Origin: an uncultured Eubacteriales bacterium | Lineage (GTDB): Bacteria; Bacillota; Clostridia; Lachnospirales; Lachnospiraceae | NCBI GenBank assembly: GCA_900315015.1 | Contig: OMXJ01000027.1 | Coordinates: 1-38,180 of the forward strand | Direction of reading: 5' to 3' | Length of the DNA stretch: 38,180 bases | In this document: positions 25,062 to 31,458 of the stretch, piece after piece | How positions within the stretch are numbered: position 1 is the first letter of the stretch | Layout of the letters: each line of letters opens with the position of its first letter | The notes under the pieces: generated by a model | Told to the model about the DNA's origin: nothing | The model's database searches: none | What the model saw: only the letters and a program-made list of their open reading frames with translations | Program-made: the position numbers and the translations under genes

Positions 25062-25090
25062 TTGACAAATTTATAAATTTGTGATATTAT
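25062..25090 (+). promoter_or_regulatory. Promoter with perfect 18-bp palindromic operator
   Basis: TTGACA (25062-25067) and TATTAT (25085-25090) are separated by 17 bp. The palindrome ACAAATTTATAAATTTGT (25065-25082) fills the spacer and touches the -35 box. A repressor bound here would block RNA polymerase, and the XRE protein encoded 24 bp downstream is the obvious candidate. Confidence 0.8.
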
Positions 25091-25113
25091 ATTTGGTGTG
25101 GAGGTGTATCAGG

Positions 25114-25479
25114 ATGACATATACTAAATTTGGCGAGTTCATGAGAGTTCTTCGTGTTCAGCATCATGAGGTCATGGGCGACGTTGCTAAACTGCTCGGT
25201 GTTTCTACTCCTTTTTTATCAGCGGTTGAAAACGGGCGGAAAAATGTCCCCGATGAATGGTTTGACACAATTGCTGAGCATTACGATCTTTCAGATGATG
25301 AAATTGCAGACATGAAGATGGCGGCTGAAAATTCAAGAAATCAGGTGAAGATCACGCTGTCCAAGTCAGAAAACTATCAGAGAGAGGCGGCATTGCAATT
25401 TGCCCGCTCATTTGAAGGAATTGACGAGGACACAGCCAAAAAGATTATGGCTCTGCTGAAAAGGAGTGGTAATAACTAA
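25114..25479 (+). CDS. XRE-family transcription repressor
   Basis: A 121-residue protein with a Cro/CI-type helix-turn-helix in the first 65 residues (FMRVLRVQHHEVMGDVAKLLGVSTPFLSAVENGRKNVP). The C-terminal part (SFEGIDEDTAKKIMALLKR) is short and helical. The ATG at 25114 follows GGAGGTG with 7 nt spacing. Its stop overlaps the next start (TAATG), so it is co-translated with the ImmA/IrrE protease. In such pairs the protease cuts or destabilises the repressor on a stress or conjugation signal. It probably binds the palindrome in its own promoter. Confidence 0.88.
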   Translation: MTYTKFGEFMRVLRVQHHEVMGDVAKLLGVSTPFLSAVENGRKNVPDEWFDTIAEHYDLSDDEIADMKMAAENSRNQVKITLSKSENYQREAALQFARSFEGIDEDTAKKIMALLKRSGNN

Positions 25480-26021
25480 TGGATTATATGACCAAACCTC
25501 TCAGCAGAATTACAATCAGGCAGATCAGTAAATATGTTAGAAGGATTTTTGGACTGAACGAGTCTGAACCGTTCCCTGTTCTTGAAATCCTTGAACGTAC
25601 TTGTATTATATTTGAAGGTACGGAGTTTTTTGTGCGTGAAGACGATGAACTGCCTGCTGATGTTTTTGCCTGGTGTTATCCCAAGCCCGAAGGCGGATTC
25701 ATGATCGAGATTAAACAGACAGTCTATGATGGTGCTTACTATCACGGCAACAGAGCTTTTCTGTGCTTCATATGTCATGAAATATGTCATGTGATACTGT
25801 TCTATCTTGGTTATACGCCAATTTCAACACGTACTCTCGCAAAAGATGAAGAAATTCCTGCATATTGCAGCGTTGAATGGCAGGCAAAAGCACTTTGCGG
25901 CGAGTTGACAATTCCATATGACGCTACTGTAGGTATGAAAGTCAAAGCGATTATGGAGAAATACCCTGTAACAGAAGCCTCTGCGAAGTATAGGGTAAAG
26001 CAAGATAAGAAGAAAAAATGA
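25479..26021 (+). CDS. ImmA/IrrE-family metallo-endopeptidase
   Basis: A 180-residue zinc protease. The zinc motif HEICH is at residues 100-104 within FLCFICHEICHVILFYLGY, and a downstream EEIPAYCSVEWQAKALCGELTIP helix carries the expected Glu/Ala-rich third-ligand region. The family (ImmA of ICEBs1, IrrE of Deinococcus) relieves repression by acting on a partner XRE protein, here the gene directly upstream. Paired genes of this kind are common on integrative elements and in some toxin-antitoxin-like loci. The ATG overlaps the upstream stop; GGAG lies 13 nt before it. Confidence 0.88.
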   Translation: MDYMTKPLSRITIRQISKYVRRIFGLNESEPFPVLEILERTCIIFEGTEFFVREDDELPADVFAWCYPKPEGGFMIEIKQTVYDGAYYHGNRAFLCFICHEICHVILFYLGYTPISTRTLAKDEEIPAYCSVEWQAKALCGELTIPYDATVGMKVKAIMEKYPVTEASAKYRVKQDKKKK

Positions 26022-26067
26022 CTGTACTGTATTGAAAGGTAAGGTGATTCCTATGGACTACGATCAA

Positions 26068-26186
26068 GACAAAGGAAAAACGCACTAACAAGTTGCTGGT
26101 AACAACAAGCCAATGCGTTTCGGGGAGTTACGATATAATCGTAACCTTAGACAAGTTTATTGTATCATAACTCCCTCTCCTTTGTC
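26068..26186 (+). ncRNA. Predicted three-way-junction structured RNA element
   Basis: Three nested inverted repeats fit one fold. An outer stem pairs GACAAAGGA (26068-26076) with TCCTTTGTC (26178-26186). Inside it, AAACGCA / TGCGTTT (26078-26084 / 26114-26120) encloses a small GTTG-7-CAAC hairpin. The third stem pairs GGGAGTTA with TAACTCCC (26123-26130 / 26168-26175) and continues after one mismatch as GATA / TATC. The element lies in the 227-bp gap between the protease gene and the DUF4417 gene, 50 nt before the latter's ribosome site. No known riboswitch class was recognised. It could be a leader RNA, a processed small RNA or a DNA-level structure. Confidence 0.55.
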
Positions 26187-26248
26187 AAGCGGCAGATTAT
26201 ACGAATTTATCATCTGTTCCCCTGTTGACAGGAGAAAGGAGTAATTTT

Positions 26249-27004
26249 TTGAAGAAAAATAACAATTTAATACGGTTGCTCAATCTGAACTATCTGATGC
26301 TGACGAACAGAACGGTGTCCTGCGGTGGTATGGATTTGCCTGCTATCAACTGCAATGTATCGGTGCTTCCTGATTATATTGCTCTATATAGCCAGACAAG
26401 CCTTTATCACAAGACAGAGCATACCGCTGTAGCATTCTTTCAGTTCGATGAGGATTTTGACGGTAAATTTGGTCTGTATTGGGCTATTTACTACAATGTC
26501 GAGGAGCGCCTGGCATATTTCAAAGAGCGTTTCAAAGACGTTAAGTATGTCATTATCCCTGACTTCTCGGAACTTGGTGATATTCACAAGATTGAGAATA
26601 ATTATCGCTTGTTCAAAGGGCGAATTATCGGACTTTGGTTCATATTTGAGATTGGTGCGGTTGTGATACCGAACATTACTTTTCCTACTGAGGAAAGTGC
26701 AGACTTTGCTCTTGACGGATATGAAGAATGTTCTGTGGTGGTTATTAGTACCAAAGGTCACATGGACGATCCTGATGAAAATCAGCGATTGAGGGCAAAT
26801 ATCCGCCTGACGGTCGATAAACTGCCTAAGATCAAAACTATTGTGGCTTATGATGTATGCGGCACAAACGACGCAACGCTTGATACATTCTCCTATGCTA
26901 CCGAAAAGGGGATTGAGATCATTATTCCCGATAATACGTTGAAAATTCGTAATATGACCTTATATCAGGAAAGGCATACATCTCGAAAGGCGGTGGTATC
27001 ATGA
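26249..27004 (+). CDS. DUF4417 domain protein
   Basis: A 251-residue protein resembling DUF4417, a family seen mostly on phages and mobile elements. Recognisable parts are KYVIIPDFSELGDIHKIENN, YRLFKGRIIGLWFIFEIGAVVIPNI and EECSVVVISTKG, which match the family order PDFS, then an arginine-rich helix, then G-x-VIP. The biochemical role of the family is not known to me. The start is taken as TTG 26249 because AAAGGAG lies 7 nt before it; an earlier in-frame TTG at 26225 has no ribosome site. Its stop overlaps the ATG of the next gene (ATGA), so it is translated with the toxin-like protein. Confidence 0.65.
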   Translation: MKKNNNLIRLLNLNYLMLTNRTVSCGGMDLPAINCNVSVLPDYIALYSQTSLYHKTEHTAVAFFQFDEDFDGKFGLYWAIYYNVEERLAYFKERFKDVKYVIIPDFSELGDIHKIENNYRLFKGRIIGLWFIFEIGAVVIPNITFPTEESADFALDGYEECSVVVISTKGHMDDPDENQRLRANIRLTVDKLPKIKTIVAYDVCGTNDATLDTFSYATEKGIEIIIPDNTLKIRNMTLYQERHTSRKAVVS

Positions 27005-27549
27005 ACCATTGCAATTCGGGACTTGCTCACGGAACAAGCGGTTCTCCGCAGTTTACGATTGAAAATCAGGAAATGGCGGATAAGACTAAAGATAATGAAG
27101 CCAAAGTTGCGGAACAGTATAACTATGACCATGATGAAGTTATTAGAGCGATAGATGCTAATGATATGGAATATTTAAGGACAAAGTTATCACAAACTTC
27201 TCCTATTCATATTCCCCATACGGCGGAAATCAAGCATGATCATAAGAAAAATGGATATGAACAGGTTAGCTATAAATGGAGTGATTCAGGGTATAATTAT
27301 GAGAGCAGATGGCATGCTCATACGCCAAATGCACCTGAGTATAGTCGGGATACATGGGTAGTTGAAAGAGTACGTCCAGGCATTGGTGTTGGAAAAGATG
27401 CTCGTCCACGAATACATGAATACTTGATCAGGAATCAAGGTTGGGTCAGAGATGAACTTTGGAACCGAGCTAAGGGCGCACGTAAAATAGGAAATGAATC
27501 CAAAGAACAGAGGGAGTTGCTTGACAATGGACATTGGAATGTTGATTAA
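27001..27549 (+). CDS. Putative toxin with polymorphic-toxin-like C-terminal domain
   Basis: A 182-residue protein. The N-terminal 65 residues are polar and carry GLAHGTSGSPQFTIENQEM. The C-terminal 110 residues look like an effector domain cut from a larger polymorphic toxin: YEQVSYKWSDSGYNYESRWH, then DTWVVERVRPGIG, a Lys/Arg-rich helix and a terminal LDNGHWNVD. I recognise this style (RWH, TWVVER, GHW) from C-terminal ends of secreted toxins but cannot name its class or prove nuclease activity. There is no signal peptide or LXG/WXG domain. It overlaps DUF4417 by four bases and the next, immunity-like, gene by 23 bases. Confidence 0.5.
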   Translation: MNHCNSGLAHGTSGSPQFTIENQEMADKTKDNEAKVAEQYNYDHDEVIRAIDANDMEYLRTKLSQTSPIHIPHTAEIKHDHKKNGYEQVSYKWSDSGYNYESRWHAHTPNAPEYSRDTWVVERVRPGIGVGKDARPRIHEYLIRNQGWVRDELWNRAKGARKIGNESKEQRELLDNGHWNVD

Positions 27550-27901
27550 TAATACAAAATTTTATGATGGTTTTGAAGATGAACCTGAAATCGAACTGTA
27601 TTTAAGTGAATCACCGGAATTTAATATTCATATATGGCAAGGATATTTTAGCGATATTTTTAAAGAACCATCATTAGATGGAAAAGGGTGGAATGGATTT
27701 ACACGTGACTTTCAGCAATTAGAGCGCACCTACGAAGAGAAAGATGTAGTTATTGATGTTAACGAGTATCTGAATGACCTCCACATTTATGATAAACGCA
27801 CTTTTGACTTTGAGGAAACCAGAGAATGCTATGAACTTCTCTGCTGTTTTTTAGAGTACGCCAAGGAAAATGGTAAAACAGTGAAAGTAAATTGGTGGTA
27901 A
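27527..27901 (+). CDS. Putative immunity protein
   Basis: A 124-residue acidic protein with many aromatic residues (MLINNTKFYDGFED, FNIHIWQGYFSDIF, VKVNWW at the end) and no signal peptide. Its size, acidity and position, overlapping the 3' end of the toxin-like gene, are typical of cognate immunity proteins. The ATG at 27527 has AGGGAG 10 nt upstream. I cannot assign a named immunity family. Direct evidence of toxin binding is lacking. Confidence 0.5.
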   Translation: MDIGMLINNTKFYDGFEDEPEIELYLSESPEFNIHIWQGYFSDIFKEPSLDGKGWNGFTRDFQQLERTYEEKDVVIDVNEYLNDLHIYDKRTFDFEETRECYELLCCFLEYAKENGKTVKVNWW

Positions 27902-27902
27902 G

Positions 27903-28487
27903 ATGGAACAGTTGTTTTGTAATCACGGGGAATGGCTTGAATCTGAGGGCGAAAGTGGAGAGCAGCTCGTTCTTGAAAATATCAGTTCTGAACAGTTGTC
28001 AAGCGAACAGCTACAGCTTTTGACGGATTCAATTCTCACGGAATGCTCTTTTACTGATACTGTCCTAAGTATAATTGACTTTTACCATACTGAGATGTAT
28101 TCATGTAGGTTCAGCAAGGCTTCATTTCATAAGGCGCAGTTCATAAAAAGTGAAGTGAATGACACCGAGTTTACAGACATAGTTTTTGAATGTACCAATT
28201 TCAGCAATGCCGAATTCTTTGACTGCAATTATCTCAGATGCACCTTTGATAATTCGACCTTTGTCAGCGTAGGTATATGGAACACTGTATTTATTGAATG
28301 TACTTTTGCGAATATTGATTTTGAGAGTGCATATATTGAAAATGCCGTACTTGTAAATCAAAAATTCATAAACCCTGTTAATCTTGATAAGGCAACAAGA
28401 ATTATCATAAATGTTGGTACTATCACAAAGCCGGTCTTGCTCAGTCATGAAGAATCGGTAAAATGGATACAAGAGCATACCATTTAA
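27903..28487 (+). CDS. Pentapeptide-repeat protein
   Basis: A 194-residue protein whose residues 50-160 follow the A(D/N)LxF-type five-residue periodicity with Phe/Leu at the centre (CRFSKASFHKAQFIKSE, FTDIVFECTNFSNAEFFDC, CTFDNSTFVSVGIWNTVF). Such proteins fold as a square right-handed beta-helix. Some mimic DNA and protect gyrase; others sit in toxin-immunity clusters. It begins 1 bp after the preceding stop with GGTGG as ribosome site, so it belongs to the same operon. Its role here is inferred from position only. Confidence 0.7.
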   Translation: MEQLFCNHGEWLESEGESGEQLVLENISSEQLSSEQLQLLTDSILTECSFTDTVLSIIDFYHTEMYSCRFSKASFHKAQFIKSEVNDTEFTDIVFECTNFSNAEFFDCNYLRCTFDNSTFVSVGIWNTVFIECTFANIDFESAYIENAVLVNQKFINPVNLDKATRIIINVGTITKPVLLSHEESVKWIQEHTI

Positions 28488-28561
28488 AAACATTAAGTTG
28501 ATGGTGCTACGATTGAAATGTGGCAAAGATACTTAGGTAAACTGAAATGAGGAGAATAATT

Positions 28562-28996
28562 ATGAGAAAAGATCTTATATCAGAGATGATTTATGAAGAA
28601 GACGATGAGAAAGTAAAAGCTTTTCTTGCCGAGTGTGATGATGATGAATTGTATGTTTTTGCATATAATTACACTTTGGGAAATGGATTTGATATTCCGG
28701 CAGTAATCATAAATAATCCTTGTTGCTCATTAAGCACTGCGCTTCTTGTGTTTTATCGTGCCGATGGCTATTCATTTTTATTGGATAAAGAAGCAGATAC
28801 TGATCTGTTACCTTGGCATACATTTGTATCCGATGTATACACTCGCATTATAAACGGCGATTATAAAACTTCCAATGTAGCTTTTGTGCCTCCGTTGACT
28901 AAAGTGCAATTATTTAAGTTGAAGAAACAGCTTAATAAAAACGAGGAAGTACTGATTACAGCCATCGATGGCAAGAATTATGATATTGACATATAA
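28562..28996 (+). CDS. DUF4274 domain protein, probable immunity-type
   Basis: A 144-residue acidic cytoplasmic protein matching the DUF4274 pattern: FAYNYTLGNGFDIPAVIINNP, CSLSTALLVFYRADGYSFL, FVSDVYTRIINGDYK and FVPPLTKVQLFKLKK. Members often lie in immunity clusters next to polymorphic toxin genes, which agrees with its place here. The start at 28562 has GAGGAG 7 nt upstream. It is the last intact gene of the island; a bidirectional terminator follows at 29003. Confidence 0.7.
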   Translation: MRKDLISEMIYEEDDEKVKAFLAECDDDELYVFAYNYTLGNGFDIPAVIINNPCCSLSTALLVFYRADGYSFLLDKEADTDLLPWHTFVSDVYTRIINGDYKTSNVAFVPPLTKVQLFKLKKQLNKNEEVLITAIDGKNYDIDI

Positions 28997-29002
28997 AATA
29001 GT

Positions 29003-29036
29003 AAAGCGGTCAACCTACACAGGCTGACCGCTTTTC
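29003..29036. terminator. Bidirectional terminator at the right side of the island
   Basis: 10-bp arms AAAGCGGTCA / TGACCGCTTT, followed by T on the plus strand. Confidence 0.8.
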
Positions 29037-29225
29037 TGTCTATTTTTCGTATTTATGAAGCTATGGATTATATTTCCTGTAACCATAGGGATTTCTTTGT
29101 AGAAAAGTGTATTGAACGTCACTTCGTCGTTTTCATCGATGGTAGTTATTACATAAGAACGATTGCCAAAGCTGTAAAAATAACGATTATTTTTACTTCT
29201 CAAACCTGAATCAGAACAAAAAAAA
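29015..29225 (-). pseudogene. Leftward reading-frame fragment cut by the repeat junction
   Basis: About 70 residues are open leftward (SFGNRSYVITTIDENDEVTF, FYKEIPMVTGNIIHSF). The frame crosses the junction at 29225/29226 into repeat DNA, so its original 5' end is gone. It has no ribosome site of its own. It is probably the tail of a gene lost when the island edge formed; the family is not recognised. Confidence 0.35.
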
Positions 29226-29226
29226 A

Positions 29227-29364
29227 TATACATCTGAGGCCGCATTAACTAATGGCACCTTAATTGCTGAATTTACAATTGATGAAGCTGGATCTTATTT
29301 TAATGAGAGCGGTGCTACAACTTCAAATAGCATGGGTGGCATGAATAATTTTTTTAAAAAATAA
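29227..29364 (+). pseudogene. Headless 3' fragment of the carbohydrate-binding gene
   Basis: It encodes the last 45 residues of the lipoprotein at 22212-24761 (TSEAALTNGTLIAEFTIDEA to MNNFFKK and stop) with no start or promoter. It is part of the right 265-bp repeat. Confidence 0.9.
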
Positions 29365-29374
29365 AAATCATAAA

Positions 29375-29411
29375 CCGCCGTTCAGGTTCGTCCTGAGCGG
29401 CGGCTTTTTTC
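29375..29411. terminator. Strong bidirectional terminator, right copy
   Basis: Same 12-bp stem as at 24772. On this side it ends the leftward ATPase gene, whose stop is at 29412-29410. Confidence 0.88.
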
Positions 29412-30783
29412 ATTCGTTGAAATACAGTGCTTTTCCGTCGATTAACTCAAAGTCGTCAGATTTTTCAGACGTAAATCCTCCAGTGCAGACAAATCCCACG
29501 CCCGATACAGTGATGCCCTTGATGCTGTCAAGCTGTTCCTTTTCCTGACGGCATTCCTTAAGGGTCATGGGGCGGTCGAAGTATTTGCATTCGTAGAAAT
29601 CATACTTTTCCCCACGCCTTATCACGCAGTCAAATTCGCCGTTGGTTTTCGTAGCAAGATCATCGTACCAATAACTCCCAAAATCGTCGATATCAGGGTA
29701 TTTGCCAAGCATAGCGGCTCTGTGGAAGTATTGCAGGGCGATGCCTTCAAGCCGTCTGCTGACAAATTGCTCCAGTACAGCGCTAATATTTCGATTGAAG
29801 AACTGCTCCTCACCGATACGGGCGATCGTTCCCGCCTTGCCGAAAATGAACGTGAAATAGAACCGCATCAGATTATCCACGATCTCATAAAACTGCTTTT
29901 TCTTGTCATTGTGGCGGTTGATCGGCTCGGTTTTCTGAATGCTCTCCATGTCGAGCAAAATTTTCAACTGCTTATCGAGCAGCCCTGTCTCACAGCTTAC
30001 AATTTTGTCACGTATCTCGCTGTAACGCTTCTTGCCGTTTCCGAGAATTTCCAGTATTCGTGCATCGAAAGACTTCTGTATCTCTCTCAGCATGACATTC
30101 TCGATGTGTGACCGCACCAGACCTGTTTCGGGCAGCAGAAGGCGTTCGATGTTCTCACGAATAGTCAGGCTTGTATCCAGATTTTCCAGAACATAGGGGC
30201 TTCCTCCGAATACAGCATAAAAGGCGACCTTGTCACGAACAGAAAGATCGGGATAGAATTTCGCTGCGTCAAGGTAGTCGAAATCACGGATATGCTGTAT
30301 CAGCGAGAACCGTCCGAACAGTGGGTTGCCCTCTTCGAGCAGTTCTTTCATCACCGTGATGTATGAACCGCAGAGTACCAGCTTGACGTTTTCGGGCAGC
30401 TTGTCGATGACAGCCTGCAAATAGGAATCGACCTCGTTTTTCTTTTTGGTCTGCTTAAGATATGGGTATTCGTCGATGATGAGAAGTATCTTTTTGTCAA
30501 GTGTTTTCAGGTAGTTCATCATCTCAAAGAGAGAGCCGAATCGGATATTGGGCAGTCCAAGCCCCTCGGAAACGCTCTGATATATTAACTCCATATTGCC
30601 TTCAAATGTGCTTGTTACGCACATATGGTTGATGACGACACCTTCAAAGCTCTTTGCAGCTTCGCTCAGCAAAGTGGTTTTTCCGACTCTGCGTTTGCCG
30701 TAGACCAGCACCGCCGTCTTGCGTTTCCATGAGGAAAGCTCGGCATTTAACTGCCGTAGTTCTTTTTCTCTGCCAATAAACAT
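29410..30783 (-). CDS. Archaeal-type AAA ATPase with C-terminal DUF234 nuclease-like domain
   Basis: A 457-residue cytoplasmic ATPase of the PF01637 type. It opens with FIGREKELRQL. The P-loop is YGKRRVGKTTLL (G29 to T36), and Walker B is KKILLIIDEYPYL near residue 100. A winged-helix region follows (RYSEIRDKIVSCETGLLDKQLKILL). The C-terminal DUF234 domain carries a PD-(D/E)xK-like pattern: D385 in GEFDCV and E398-C-K400 in YECKYF. The biological role of these ATPases is poorly known. They are often transferred between genomes, and this gene looks more GC-rich by eye than its neighbours. A consensus promoter (30839-30867) and GAGGTG precede the ATG. A 3' remnant of a second copy lies at 24807-24887. 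Confidence 0.88.
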   Translation of the reverse strand: MFIGREKELRQLNAELSSWKRKTAVLVYGKRRVGKTTLLSEAAKSFEGVVINHMCVTSTFEGNMELIYQSVSEGLGLPNIRFGSLFEMMNYLKTLDKKILLIIDEYPYLKQTKKKNEVDSYLQAVIDKLPENVKLVLCGSYITVMKELLEEGNPLFGRFSLIQHIRDFDYLDAAKFYPDLSVRDKVAFYAVFGGSPYVLENLDTSLTIRENIERLLLPETGLVRSHIENVMLREIQKSFDARILEILGNGKKRYSEIRDKIVSCETGLLDKQLKILLDMESIQKTEPINRHNDKKKQFYEIVDNLMRFYFTFIFGKAGTIARIGEEQFFNRNISAVLEQFVSRRLEGIALQYFHRAAMLGKYPDIDDFGSYWYDDLATKTNGEFDCVIRRGEKYDFYECKYFDRPMTLKECRQEKEQLDSIKGITVSGVGFVCTGGFTSEKSDDFELIDGKALYFNE

Positions 30784-30838
30784 AGTATCACCTCTTTTCT
30801 GAAAATATTTTCTCTGAATATTTTTTCAGTATAATGAT

Positions 30839-30867
30839 ATTATACCACAGCGCTTTGCCATTGTAAA
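30839..30867 (-). promoter_or_regulatory. Promoter of the ATPase gene
   Basis: On the minus strand TTTACA (30867-30862), a 17-bp spacer and TATAAT (30844-30839), 56 bp before the ATG at 30783. Confidence 0.8.
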
Positions 30868-30871
30868 GTTT

Positions 30872-30964
30872 CTGAATAAAAATTCAGTGAAATATTATTC
30901 AGTAACAGATAGATTTGATTTTATGATCTGTTATTGATAGTATGCCACAGGAAAGCGATACTAT
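30872..30964. repeat. Hairpin cluster upstream of the ATPase gene (copy of 24892-24979)
   Basis: It has the same order of inverted repeats as the left copy, with a 5-nt insertion in the second loop (TTTTATG region) and substitutions in the third loop (CCACAGGAAAG versus CCGCAGGTAAG). It lies upstream of the ATPase promoter. Confidence 0.85.
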
Positions 30965-31061
30965 AACTCACGTTATTATGCACCGTGGAAGTGTCGGTAT
31001 TGCTGCGCAAAAGTTTGGATTATTTACAAAAAAAATAATTTTGTTTTTTAGTTAAAAAAAT

Positions 31062-31228
31062 CACAATTCGAACACAATTTAGTTTTATAATCTAAACAAG
31101 GTGCTAAAACAAAGGCTTTTGAAAAGCGCCAGTTAATTTATCCGCATATACCTTAGTTTTGACATAGATGTTATCCAGACTAGTAGTATTTTACTACGTA
31201 AGAAGGCTCCCCCAAAGGGAGCTTTTTT
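31062..31228 (+). promoter_or_regulatory. Phased CACAATT motif, TATAAT box and a terminated short transcript
   Basis: CACAATT occurs at 31062 and 31073 (11 bp apart) and is followed by a -10-like TATAAT at 31086-31091. About 135 bp later a terminator (GCTCCC / GGGAGC, 31206-31222, then six T) closes the unit. No open frame with a ribosome site lies between. GGTGCT / AGCGCC and TAGTA / TACTA inverted repeats could fold the transcript. The subtilisin gene has its own promoter further on, so this may be a small RNA or an attenuated leader. Confidence 0.45.
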
Positions 31229-31320
31229 ATTTGTTTTTTTATTTTACTTTTTTGATTCAAAATCAAAAGATCATTTAAAATATATATTTTGAATTTTTAG
31301 TGCTAAAGTTAAAAGAGTAT

Positions 31321-31349
31321 TTGAATAATATATAATTTTATAGTATAAT
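31321..31349 (+). promoter_or_regulatory. Promoter of the subtilisin-like protease gene
   Basis: TTGAAT (31321-31326), a 17-bp spacer and TATAAT (31344-31349), 110 bp before the ATG. Confidence 0.6.
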
Positions 31350-31458
31350 AATATGTGTCTTTTTTGTTTTTTTTAATAAATCTATTGGCTGGTTTTACAA
31401 ATACATTTAATCAGATTTTTGTATATGTAATTCATTTACGTCGATTAAAGGAGTATGT

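Larger units (their letters stand above)
24980..29225. mobile_element. Accessory island between the direct repeats
   Basis: This segment holds a repressor, a protease, a structured intergenic element, a DUF4417 gene, a toxin-like gene, immunity-like genes and a cut-off reading frame at its right edge. Its first genes look richer in G+C by eye than the surrounding genes. No integrase, transposase or terminal inverted repeats are visible, so the way it entered is unknown. Recombination between the 265-bp repeats would remove exactly 4603 bp. Confidence 0.55.
29226..29490 (+). repeat. 265-bp direct repeat, right copy
   Basis: Direct copy of 24623-24887 with seven differences by eye. Its right end runs into the coding part of the intact ATPase gene. 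Confidence 0.95.

Noticed and set aside
26068-26186. The nested stems resemble a retron msr-msd RNA (outer inverted repeat around two hairpins).
   Set aside because: No reverse transcriptase gene is in the window, and the DUF4417 protein has no polymerase motif such as YxDD.
24980-29225. The island as a classic transposon or integron.
   Set aside because: No transposase, integrase, terminal inverted repeats or short target-site duplications are seen; the flanks are long copies of host sequence instead.
31092-31228. A known riboswitch (cyclic di-GMP, cobalamin or ydaO type) before the subtilisin gene.
   Set aside because: None of the conserved core sequences of these classes could be found.
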